Assembly: GCF_014642675.1 (NCBI RefSeq)
Contig: NZ_BMIS01000005.1
Span: 146,114 to 210,113, forward strand
Reading direction: 5' to 3'
DNA: 64,000 bases
From: Nesterenkonia cremea
GTDB lineage: Bacteria > Actinomycetota > Actinomycetes > Actinomycetales > Micrococcaceae
Below the pieces are notes generated by a model. The model did not search any database, had not been told where the DNA came from, and was given only the letters and a program-made list of their open reading frames with translations. Shown in pieces: positions 46,650 to 53,965 of this stretch. Numbering within the stretch: position 1 is the stretch's first letter; every line of letters begins with the position of its first letter. A program made the position numbers and the translations under genes.

Positions 46650-48244
46650 GCTGGTACCTGGTGATCTTCATCCTCTACTTCGCCTTCATCGCGTGGGCCT
46701 GCCTGCGCAGCCTGCGCAATGTGGAGTCGATGTCCGACTTCACCACGGGCGGACATCGAATGGGCCTCTGGATCGGAGTGGGCACCAGCGCGGCCACGTG
46801 GCTGAGTGTGGCCTCAGTGATGGGAGTGCCGGGCTATCTCTACAGCACCGGCGTGGCCGCGATCATCGGCTGGGTGGCCGGTTGGTTCTTCGCCACCGCT
46901 CTGATCCCGTTGGTGGCATATAAGATCCGCCGGCCCCGTGTCCCGGCGCGCACCTTCCCCGAATTCGTGCAGATGCGCTATGAGCCCAAGCAGCGGCGAA
47001 GCAACATCCGGGTGCTCGTGGCTGCACTGATGGTGGTGGGCTACTTCATCTTCGTCCACCTGCAGGTGGTGGGCTTCGGCATTGTGGTCTCCACCATCAC
47101 CGGAGTCGACTACCGGATCGCGATCTTCGGCTTCCTGGCCTTCCTTCTCTTCACCAGCCTGGGCGGGTTCTGGTCCGTGGCGGTGACGGATACGGTGAAC
47201 ACCGTGCTGATCCTCGGCGGCGTGATCCTGGGTGCGATCACCGTGCTCAACGCCGCCGGAGGATGGGAGAACATCATGACCACTCTGGAGACCACCACGG
47301 CGCCGGTCGTAGAAGGCGGTGAGGAGCTGCCGGCTGGGGTGATGCTGACTCCGTTGGGCACCTTCAGCCTGGGCGCACTGATGGCGATCTTCCTCTCCAA
47401 CGCTTTGGGAGCGGCCATCGCCCCTCACTGGGTGGGGCGCATGCTGGCTCCGAAGAATGCGAAGACTGCTGTGATGCAGATGATGATCTCGCTGGGTGTG
47501 CTCATCCTGATCTTCGTCCCGCTGATCATCATCGGATTGGGTGCTAAGACCTTGGTTCCCTCATTGCCGGAGGGCCAGAGCACCGACTACATCCTGCCCT
47601 TCGTGATCGAGTCATACACCCACCCGTTGATCGGCGCGCTGACTCTTATCGCCCTGGCGGCTGCGGCGGTCTCCACCGCAAACTCGATGCTGCTGCACTG
47701 CGGCACCTCGCTGTACTACGACATCCTCCAGACGCTGCGCCCGGAGCATCGTCCCGATGAGGTGACCTCCCGGCGCCGGCTGCGCTGGGTGGTTCTGGGC
47801 CTGGGCGTAGTGGCAGTGCTCAGCGCCATCAATCCGCCCGTGTTGCTGGCCATGGGATTCACCTATGTCTACGGCGGATTCGGAGCGGTGTTCTTCTTCG
47901 TGGTCTTCCTGGGCCTGTATTGGAAGCGGATGAATCGCGCGGGTGCCTACGCCAACATCATCTTGGGCGCAGGGACCTACGCAGTGGCTGAAGCTGTGGG
48001 GGCGCCCAGCCCCTTCCTGATCGCCTTCATCACGGCACTGGTGGGTGTGCTGGTGGCGGTGAAACTGACCCCGGCGCCTCCGGCAGAGGCGGTGGAGCCC
48101 TACTTCCAGGAGGAGGTCTCCACTGATACTGCCCAGATCATTGCCCAGGTGCGCGGTGATGCCGCTCCCACCGCCGGCGCCGCCTCTGACGACGATGAGG
48201 GCAGAGCGCGGCGGGTCACCAGCGGTGGTGGACCTGCGGCCTGA
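46646..48244 (+). CDS. Sodium:solute symporter (SSS family)
   Basis: From the ATG at 46646 the protein has 532 residues and about 13 TM segments. The SSS signature region is seen in SDFTTGGHRMGLWIGVGTSAATWLS (shown as the TM1 entry), the TM5 region and the AAAAVSTANSMLLHCGTSLYYD stretch, where the sodium-site Ser/Thr residues lie. The start is fixed by overlap with the 56-aa gene. Because it is divergent from an acyl-CoA operon, a monocarboxylate or other organic-acid substrate is plausible. Its C-terminus overlaps the convergent aldo/keto reductase gene by 29 bp. Confidence 0.88.
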   Translation: MSWYLVIFILYFAFIAWACLRSLRNVESMSDFTTGGHRMGLWIGVGTSAATWLSVASVMGVPGYLYSTGVAAIIGWVAGWFFATALIPLVAYKIRRPRVPARTFPEFVQMRYEPKQRRSNIRVLVAALMVVGYFIFVHLQVVGFGIVVSTITGVDYRIAIFGFLAFLLFTSLGGFWSVAVTDTVNTVLILGGVILGAITVLNAAGGWENIMTTLETTTAPVVEGGEELPAGVMLTPLGTFSLGALMAIFLSNALGAAIAPHWVGRMLAPKNAKTAVMQMMISLGVLILIFVPLIIIGLGAKTLVPSLPEGQSTDYILPFVIESYTHPLIGALTLIALAAAAVSTANSMLLHCGTSLYYDILQTLRPEHRPDEVTSRRRLRWVVLGLGVVAVLSAINPPVLLAMGFTYVYGGFGAVFFFVVFLGLYWKRMNRAGAYANIILGAGTYAVAEAVGAPSPFLIAFITALVGVLVAVKLTPAPPAEAVEPYFQEEVSTDTAQIIAQVRGDAAPTAGAASDDDEGRARRVTSGGGPAA

Positions 48245-49205
48245 TGGCCCCCTTGTAGAGAGAGGACACGGCGTCGAGGAAGTCCTGGGACAGGGTGGGG
48301 ACCTCTGCGGCGGCCGCATTGCGCTGAGCCTGCTGGGCATTGCGGGCACCGGGGATCACGCTGGTGACACCCGGCTGCTGGATGATCCAGGCCAGTGCCG
48401 CAGCAGCAGGTTCCAGGCCGGCCTCACGGGCCAGTGCCGAGAAACGTGCGGCCGCCTCCACTCCTACGGAGAAGTCCACGCCGGAGAAGGTCTCGCCCAC
48501 GTCGAAGGCTTCGCCGCGGCGGTTGAAGTTCCGATGGTCGTTCTCAGCGAAGACCGTCTCCGGGGTGTAGCGCCCTGAGAGCAGTCCGCTGGCCAGGGGT
48601 ACTCGGGCGATGATCCCGACGCCGGCCTCTGCGGCGGCAGGCAGCACCTGGTCGAGGGGCTTCTGACGGAACGCGTTGAGGATGATCTGCACAGAGGCTA
48701 CGTTCGGCCGGGCGAGAGCGGTGAGCGCTTCCTCCACGGTCTCCACGGAGACCCCGTAGGCGGCGATCGCACCCTCGTCGACCAACTCGTCCAGGGCGTC
48801 GTAGACGGCGTCGGAGCTGTAGATCGGGGTCTCCGGGCAGTGCAGCTGGACCATGTCCAGAGTGTCCATGCCCAGGTTGGCCCGGGAGCGGTCGGTCCAG
48901 GCGCGGAAATTCGCCTCCGTGGCGTGCCCCAGGCTGGGGGCTGGGGCGCGGCGGACCATCTTGGTGGCCACGAAGCCGTCCCAGTCCGGGTTCTTCCCGC
49001 GCCAGCGACCGATGAGCTGCTCGGAGCGGCCGTCGCCGTAGACATCGGCGGTGTCGAAGAAGGTCACTCCGGCCTCTGCTGCGGCGTCGAGGACGGCGAA
49101 GGCATCGGCCTCCGCGACATCACCCCAGTCGCCCCCGAGCTGCCAGGTGCCCAGGCCGATCTCAGAGATGCTGCGTCCGGTGCGTCCGAGAGTCCGCTGT
49201 TCCAT
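48216..49205 (-). CDS. Aldo/keto reductase
   Basis: The 329-residue NADPH-dependent TIM-barrel enzyme reduces aldehydes or ketones. The catalytic tetrad is visible: Asp and Tyr in FFDTADVYGDGRSEQLIG, Lys in VATKM, His in MVQLHCPE. The cofactor end reads AWIIQQPGVTSVIPGARNAQQAQRN. The tail RPQVHHRW is encoded in DNA that also encodes the last residues of the convergent symporter. The substrate is unknown; it looks like the YajO/perakine-reductase-like branch. Confidence 0.9.
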   Translation of the reverse strand: MEQRTLGRTGRSISEIGLGTWQLGGDWGDVAEADAFAVLDAAAEAGVTFFDTADVYGDGRSEQLIGRWRGKNPDWDGFVATKMVRRAPAPSLGHATEANFRAWTDRSRANLGMDTLDMVQLHCPETPIYSSDAVYDALDELVDEGAIAAYGVSVETVEEALTALARPNVASVQIILNAFRQKPLDQVLPAAAEAGVGIIARVPLASGLLSGRYTPETVFAENDHRNFNRRGEAFDVGETFSGVDFSVGVEAAARFSALAREAGLEPAAAALAWIIQQPGVTSVIPGARNAQQAQRNAAAAEVPTLSQDFLDAVSSLYKGAIRPQVHHRW

Positions 49206-49452
49206 GATGATCTGTCCTCAGGTGCGAGAAGAATGCTGTCCCTGTCGATCGTAGAACAGCGGGCGAGGAGTTCCGAGAAGAGGGCCTCTCGGCGAAGCAT
49301 GCCGCGGGGTTGATCAGGCGTATGGAGGGGCCTACTATCAAGTCACTTACCCATGGTGCTGCCCGCGACTTCTGGGAGTTCCATGTCAGGCGCACACAAC
49401 CGCACGATTCATCGCAGCCGAACTTTTCTGTCTGTGGCCCTGAGGAGGAACT

Positions 49453-50715
49453 GTGGATCCCGTCGCCATCCTCTCCCATGAGGAGCTCTCCCGAGACGAG
49501 CCCATGGGCCGCCTGGTCGAAGGTGTCGACCTCGTAGCAGTGCTCGACGTCTCCGACGTCGCTCGGGTCTACTATGGTCGATGCCAGCACCGCGGTGCGC
49601 TGCTGGCCGATGGTCATATGGAGGGAGAGCACCTCGTCTGCACCCTCCATGGCTCGACATATGATGCCGAGACGGGGCGGAACATACGGTCCAGAGGCGC
49701 AGACCTCGCGTCCTTCACGTCCTGGGTGGGGGGAGGCCAGGTCTACGTCGACGCTTCCGAGATACGGAAGTGGCGGCGGGAGAACCCTCAGCCGTTCGAA
49801 CGTGACCGCTATCAGGGAGCCTTCGCCCCGACCAAGGGCATCGACGCGGAGCCTCACGTTGAGGACATCCAGACGTTGGCAGGAGACGGTCTGCAAGCCG
49901 TGGGCCACCACGGCGAGGTCGCCGCCATGGGGGTATCGAGCCAGGACGTTCCCCGATGGGACGACATACAGCTGCTCACGGCTCAGCTGCACAGGTCACC
50001 TTTACTGGACGAAGACCCCGTGGCCACCGAGGTCGTCATCGGTCCGGGTGCTGCACGGCCCTTGAGCCTCAGGGGCCCGCTGCTGGTCTCGGACATGAGC
50101 TTCGGCGCGCTGTCTGCAGAATCTAAGATTGCCATGGCACGCGGAGCGGAGCGTGCAGGAACAGGCATCTGCTCAGGCGAGGGTGGAGTTCATCCGGACG
50201 AGCAGGCAGCCAAGACCGGTACGGGAGGCCACCTGCCGGGGCACAAGGTGACGCCGGAGAGCGCTGAAGTCCGGGGCCTGTCCCTGGGGCAGGATGCGAT
50301 ATCCCCTGCACGTTTCGTCGATCTCACGACGCCTGGCGACTTCGCGGAGGTCGCCGCCGAGATCCGCGAGCTCACTGGTGGCATCCCGGTCGGGGTGAAG
50401 ATGTCTGCACAGCACATCGAACGAGACATCAACGCTGCGCTGGCCATCGGAGTGGACTACGTGATTCTCGATGGCCGAGGGGGCGGGACAGGGGCTGCAC
50501 CCCTGCTGTTCCGTGACAATATCTCCGTGCCCACGATCCCTGCGCTCAGTCGTGCTCGTCGGCACTTGGACGCTTCCGACGCCGATGACGTCAGTCTCAT
50601 CATCACTGGAGGGCTCAGGGCGCCGGACGATCTGACGTCGTGGAACGAGACCATGGCAGCGCTGGCTGGGATCGAATTCGCCGGGCCGAACGCCGAGCGG
50701 ACAGGTGCTGGGTGA
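49453..50715 (+). CDS. Rieske and glutamate-synthase-like (FMN) fusion protein, apparently with internal deletions
   Basis: The 420-residue protein starts at GTG 49453 after GAGGAGGAAC. Residues about 40-70 form a Rieske [2Fe-2S] centre: C44-x-H46 in RCQHRG and C63-x2-H66 in VCTLHG. From about 190 the FMN barrel of the glutamate synthase family follows (SDMSFGALSAES, GTGGHLPGHKVTPE, KMSAQHIERDINAAL, VILDGRGGGTGAAP). Compared with the family as I know it, the stretch between GEGGVHPDEQ and AKTGTGG is short by about 30 residues. The Cys-rich CNTNNCPxG region expected after ITGGLRAPDDL is missing; the text jumps to the usual C-terminal end (TSWNETMAALAGIEFAG). Either a decayed gene or a shortened variant. 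A glutaminase gene follows. Confidence 0.65.
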   Translation: MDPVAILSHEELSRDEPMGRLVEGVDLVAVLDVSDVARVYYGRCQHRGALLADGHMEGEHLVCTLHGSTYDAETGRNIRSRGADLASFTSWVGGGQVYVDASEIRKWRRENPQPFERDRYQGAFAPTKGIDAEPHVEDIQTLAGDGLQAVGHHGEVAAMGVSSQDVPRWDDIQLLTAQLHRSPLLDEDPVATEVVIGPGAARPLSLRGPLLVSDMSFGALSAESKIAMARGAERAGTGICSGEGGVHPDEQAAKTGTGGHLPGHKVTPESAEVRGLSLGQDAISPARFVDLTTPGDFAEVAAEIRELTGGIPVGVKMSAQHIERDINAALAIGVDYVILDGRGGGTGAAPLLFRDNISVPTIPALSRARRHLDASDADDVSLIITGGLRAPDDLTSWNETMAALAGIEFAGPNAERTGAG

Positions 50716-50770
50716 TCAGCTGATCCCACTGCGTGACAAGTGTGCCCCGATCAGATGAGGTGAATCGACT

Positions 50771-52024
50771 GTGCGTACCCCCGTGCCGGACTACCTCCAG
50801 GAGCTCCTGGAGAACATCATGACTGATAGTGCAGGACAGGTCGCAGACTACATACCCGCCCTGGCCGCAGCGCCTCCTGACCAGTGCGCCATCGCTGTGT
50901 CGACGGTCCACGGGAACACGTACTCAGTGGGCGACGACAGTGTCGAGTTCTCGATTCAGTCCGTCTCCAAACCGTTCGTGTATGCCGCGGCGCTGGAGGG
51001 GCTGGGGTTCGAGGCAGTCGACCAGAAGCTCGGCGTCGAGCCCTCCGGCGAGGCGTTCGACGAGCTGTCCCTGGAGGCAGAGACCCACCGGCCCAAGAAC
51101 GCGATGATCAATGCGGGCGCCATAGTGGCTCACAACCTGTTCACGATCGCTTCGAACGATCACTCAGAGCGTGCTGACGCGGTGACGGCCTTCCTCTCGC
51201 GGCTTGCCGGACGCGATCTGCATGTCGACGACGAGGTCTTCCAATCCGAGATGGAGACGGCGCACCGGAACCTGGCCATCGCACATATGCTCCGCACCTA
51301 CGGTGTGATCACCGAAGAGCCACATGACGTCGTCCGCGGCTACACCGCCCAGTGCTCCGTCTCGGTGACCGTACGAGACCTGGCGATGATGGCGGCGACC
51401 TTGGCAGACAGAGGGCGCCAACCCATCACGGGTGAGCAGGTCGTGGCCCCTCACGTGGCGCGCCGAACTCTGAGTGTGATGGCGGCAGCTGGAATGTACG
51501 ACGGCGCGGGCTCATGGCTGACTGCAGTCGGAATACCGGCCAAGAGCGGTGTCTCAGGCGGTCTGATCGGCTCGTTGCCCGGGCAGGTCGGCGCCGCGGT
51601 GTTCGCTCCACGACTGGATGAGCAGGGAAACAGCGCTCGAGGGATCCGGGCATTCTCCCGACTGTCGGCCGATATGGGTATGCACCTGTTCGACCCTGAG
51701 AGTCGAACCGACTCTGTGGTTCGCGAATGGTCCGAGAGCCGTGATGGGATCGAGATCCGGCTGCAGGAAGAGCTGCGCTTCACCGGGGCGGAGTTCCTGC
51801 TGAGCAGACTGGAGCAGATTCCCGAGGGGCACTCCCGTGTGCTGTTCGACCTCTCGAACGTCCACGTGATGACTGACGTGGGGCGACGGATGCTGCTGGA
51901 AGGCATGCGCAGGCTCCGTCTCGATGGACACCCCATACAGCTCCATGACCCCCAAAGCCGTCTGCCCGAGCCAGACCTCGGTGACGGAAGTATGCCGGAC
52001 CTGGTCGAGGAGGAGAACCGATGA
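50771..52024 (+). CDS. glsA: Glutaminase with C-terminal STAS domain
   Basis: The 417-residue protein hydrolyses glutamine to glutamate and ammonia. The N-terminal 300 residues are the serine-dependent beta-lactamase-like glutaminase: catalytic SVSK (S64-K67), HRPKNAMINAGAI and AGMYDGAGSW, then GIPAKSGVSGGLIGSLPGQ (a 19-residue block). The C-terminal 100 residues form a STAS domain (SRVLFDLSNVHVMTDVGRRM), as in longer actinobacterial glutaminases. The start is GTG at 50771. It lies 55 bp after the Rieske/glutamate-synthase-like gene, and its stop overlaps the next ATG, so this is a glutamate/glutamine-handling operon, perhaps acid-related. Confidence 0.92.
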   Translation: MRTPVPDYLQELLENIMTDSAGQVADYIPALAAAPPDQCAIAVSTVHGNTYSVGDDSVEFSIQSVSKPFVYAAALEGLGFEAVDQKLGVEPSGEAFDELSLEAETHRPKNAMINAGAIVAHNLFTIASNDHSERADAVTAFLSRLAGRDLHVDDEVFQSEMETAHRNLAIAHMLRTYGVITEEPHDVVRGYTAQCSVSVTVRDLAMMAATLADRGRQPITGEQVVAPHVARRTLSVMAAAGMYDGAGSWLTAVGIPAKSGVSGGLIGSLPGQVGAAVFAPRLDEQGNSARGIRAFSRLSADMGMHLFDPESRTDSVVREWSESRDGIEIRLQEELRFTGAEFLLSRLEQIPEGHSRVLFDLSNVHVMTDVGRRMLLEGMRRLRLDGHPIQLHDPQSRLPEPDLGDGSMPDLVEEENR

Positions 52025-52284
52025 ACACCACTGCCGATTCTCCACAGGTCTTCCGCGATGATCCCCGGGGCAGATTCGAGATCACCGTCGGGGGCAGGAC
52101 TGCAGGCTTCACCTATTTCGTCACAGCGGACGTCTCGGGGCAGGCCGAACGTATCTTCTACCACACCGAGATCGACGATTCCTTTTCGGGCCAGGGTCTG
52201 GCGTCTCAGCTGGTCTCTGAGGCCATGGACGATTCCCAGCAGGCAGCGACGACTGTGGTTCCAGTGAGGCGGCCCCAGGTTTGA
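52021..52284 (+). pseudogene. GNAT-family N-acetyltransferase (YidJ-like), 3' end replaced by IS3 remnant
   Basis: The open frame gives 87 residues starting RGRFEITVGGRTAGFTYFV after a short leader, then FYHTEIDDSFSGQGLASQLVSEAMDD, which is the core of the small GNAT family with the acetyl-CoA loop GQGLAS. The usual end (VVPxCPFVxxYIxxHPEY) is cut: after TTVVPV the text enters the terminal inverted repeat of an IS at base 52265. The protein thus lacks its last 15-20 residues, including a conserved Cys/His stretch, and is probably inactive. Its ATG overlaps the glutaminase stop. Confidence 0.75.
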
Positions 52285-52739
52285 TGCCGCATCTTTCTAA
52301 GCTGAAAGGATGCAGTCATGCCTCGAATCACCGATCCCGCTCTGAAGCAGCGGGCCGTCCGTCTGGTGTTGGATCACCAGTCGGAGTACTCCTCCCGCAC
52401 CGCGGCCCGCATAACGCGTGGACCTACTTCCGGGGGCAACCCAGGATCCAGCCCTCTATCGGGACCGTCGGCGATGCCTACGACAACAGCCTCATGGAAT
52501 CCATCATTGGGTTGTTCAAGACCGAAGCCATCCGCACCGAGGTCTTCCACGAAGGCCCCTACCGGAAGCTGTCCGATGTGGAATTCGCTACTGCCGGGTG
52601 GGTCGATTGGTGGAACAACCAACGCCTCCACAGCAGTATCGGCCATCTGACCCCGATAGAGTACGAACAGCTCCACTACGCCGCCTTGGAAGCGGAGCCC
52701 AACCTCATATGAAAGCGGCAGAGAACCTGGGGCGCTTCA
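52265..52739 (+). mobile_element. IS3-family insertion sequence remnant with internal deletion
   Basis: Terminal inverted repeats are visible: TGAGGCGGCCCCAGGTT at 52265-52281 and, inverted, TGAAGCGCCCCAGGTT at 52724-52739. Inside, the first about 30 codons of orfA (from ATG 52318, MPRITDPALKQRAVRLVLDH) run into the last about 100 codons of orfB (from about 52412). The orfB part includes SIGTVGDAYDNSLMESIIGL with the final Glu of the DDE triad, then WVDWWNNQRLHSSIGHLTP. About 0.8 kb of a normal IS3-type element is missing, so it cannot move by itself. It truncates the GNAT gene on the left and borders the metal-resistance island on the right. Confidence 0.85.
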
Positions 52740-52765
52740 GAACCATGCATGAGCGGGGCTGCCCG

Positions 52766-53449
52766 TTATTGGGGCATCGCTAAACGTTCTAATGCGTCGA
52801 GATCGAGAACTAAGACGTCGCGACGTCCTTGGAGCTGGATGGTGCCTGAGGCCGAGAGTTCTGCAAGCCGCCGGCTTAGTGTCTCTGGTGTAGTGCCCAG
52901 GTAGGTAGCGATTTCTTTCTTAGCCATAGGCAGCCGAACAGTGGGGATGCCGCCGCGCCCTGTGCTAGTCAAATCGAGCAAGTACGCCGCGACACGGGCG
53001 GTGACATCGCTGGAAGTGATGGCAACTAACTGCCGTTCAACGGAAGCAAGCCTATCGGAGAGAGTCTGCAACATCCGCTGGCTAATATCAGGGTAGTCGC
53101 GTATCAGGGTCGAAAGGTCGGCATGGTTGAAGACGCACATCTGGCTGTCTTCGAGCGCGAGGACGAGGTCATTCGGCCGATGCCCCGAGAGGAAGGCGCG
53201 TTCACCAACGACGTCGCCTTCGGTGACCGTGCGCAGAACCTGTTCTTGACCGTTAGCAGCTAAGTGGCTGACCTTGAGCTGTCCGCTGTGTACTACCAAC
53301 AGACGCGAGACCGAATCTCCGGGGGTATAGACCGGTTCCCCCCTACGGACAGACAGCGGGCGGATGAACTCCGCGACGTTTAGCTGCTGCTGGTGCGTAA
53401 GTCCCTGGAAGATCGGAACTCGGGTAACGCACAAGTCTCCCTTGGCCAT
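52766..53449 (-). CDS. Crp/Fnr-family transcriptional regulator
   Basis: The 227-residue protein has an N-terminal cyclic-nucleotide-binding-like beta barrel (PLSVRRGEPVYTPGDSVSRL, GDVVGERAFLSGHRPND), the long dimer helix and the C-terminal helix-turn-helix with MAKKEIATYLGTTPETLSRR, of Fnr type (E-x3-R). Its N-terminus has one cysteine (C7) but not the four-Cys cluster of Fnr. It is divergent from the HMA/ATPase/cupin unit; a perfect TTGAC-N4-GTCAA palindrome lies in the 191-bp gap. It probably activates that unit in response to a metal, redox or nitrosative cue. Confidence 0.9.
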   Translation of the reverse strand: MAKGDLCVTRVPIFQGLTHQQQLNVAEFIRPLSVRRGEPVYTPGDSVSRLLVVHSGQLKVSHLAANGQEQVLRTVTEGDVVGERAFLSGHRPNDLVLALEDSQMCVFNHADLSTLIRDYPDISQRMLQTLSDRLASVERQLVAITSSDVTARVAAYLLDLTSTGRGGIPTVRLPMAKKEIATYLGTTPETLSRRLAELSASGTIQLQGRRDVLVLDLDALERLAMPQ

Positions 53450-53557
53450 GTGACGAGCCTACCGGGGCCCACATCGTGGGACTGTTCCGGCGTCCAGGGT
53501 GCGTCAAATGGTCTCGTAGCCAGGGCGGTAAAGGTGCTCTGGCAAGGCGGCGCAAAC

Positions 53558-53571
53558 TTGACCTAGGTCAA
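53558..53571 (+). promoter_or_regulatory. Crp/Fnr-type operator at about -41.5 of the HMA/ATPase promoter
   Basis: TTGACCTAGGTCAA is a perfect 14-bp palindrome matching the Crp/Fnr core TTGAC-N4-GTCAA. A TATGGT -10 box follows at 53594-53599. If transcription starts 7 nt later (about 53606), the operator centre (53564.5) sits at -41.5, the classic class II activation position. No good separate -35 box is visible. Confidence 0.7.
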
Positions 53572-53640
53572 GGAGTTCCGGGTGCCACAAACCTATGGTG
53601 AGAGTGTCCAGACGGAACATCACGACGAAGGGACCCCGAA

Positions 53641-53874
53641 ATGACTGCTCCCACCACCACCCACACCGTCCTGAGGGCCGAGGGCTTCTCCTGCCCCTCA
53701 TGCGTGGCCAAGATCGAAAAGCAAGTAGGCCGTCTTAAGGGCGTCGAGAAGGTGAAGGTCCACTTCGCCTCCGCCCGCGTCGAAATCGACCACGACGCCG
53801 CACGCGTCTCCGTGGACGACCTCATCACCGCCGTTGCCAAGGCCGGCTACAAGGCCGCCCCATCTGCCTTCTAA
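53641..53874 (+). CDS. Stand-alone heavy-metal-associated (HMA) domain protein
   Basis: The 77-residue cytoplasmic metallochaperone-like protein has the ferredoxin-like HMA fold and the metal ligands in GFSCPSCVAKIEKQV (C18, C21). The usual motif is MxCxxC; here the Met position is Phe, as in some zinc/cadmium or atypical HMA domains. The following P-type ATPase lacks any N-terminal HMA domain, so this protein may replace it in trans. ATG at 53641; no strong ribosome site but GAAGGGACC upstream. Confidence 0.9.
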   Translation: MTAPTTTHTVLRAEGFSCPSCVAKIEKQVGRLKGVEKVKVHFASARVEIDHDAARVSVDDLITAVAKAGYKAAPSAF

Positions 53875-53965
53875 GCCCAACGCCCACGGCCGGTTCGCGC
53901 ACAACCTTGCCTAATCCTATTTTGCCGGTCCGTCGGCACGAAACCCAGAAAGGTCGTACCCGAAA

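Noticed and set aside
49310..49537. A 75-codon frame before the Rieske/glutamate-synthase-like gene
   Set aside because: It overlaps the better supported gene, has no clear motif and no convincing homology. The 49206-49452 gap otherwise holds no recognised gene.
52318..52650. A 110-codon frame read as a hypothetical protein
   Set aside because: Only its first 30 codons are orfA of the IS3 remnant; the rest is an off-frame reading of orfB.
52711..52726. 16-nt match between the IS3 remnant and the 36.1-kb palindrome as proof of common origin
   Set aside because: A single 16-nt match in GC-rich DNA can arise by chance; it is kept only as a hint.
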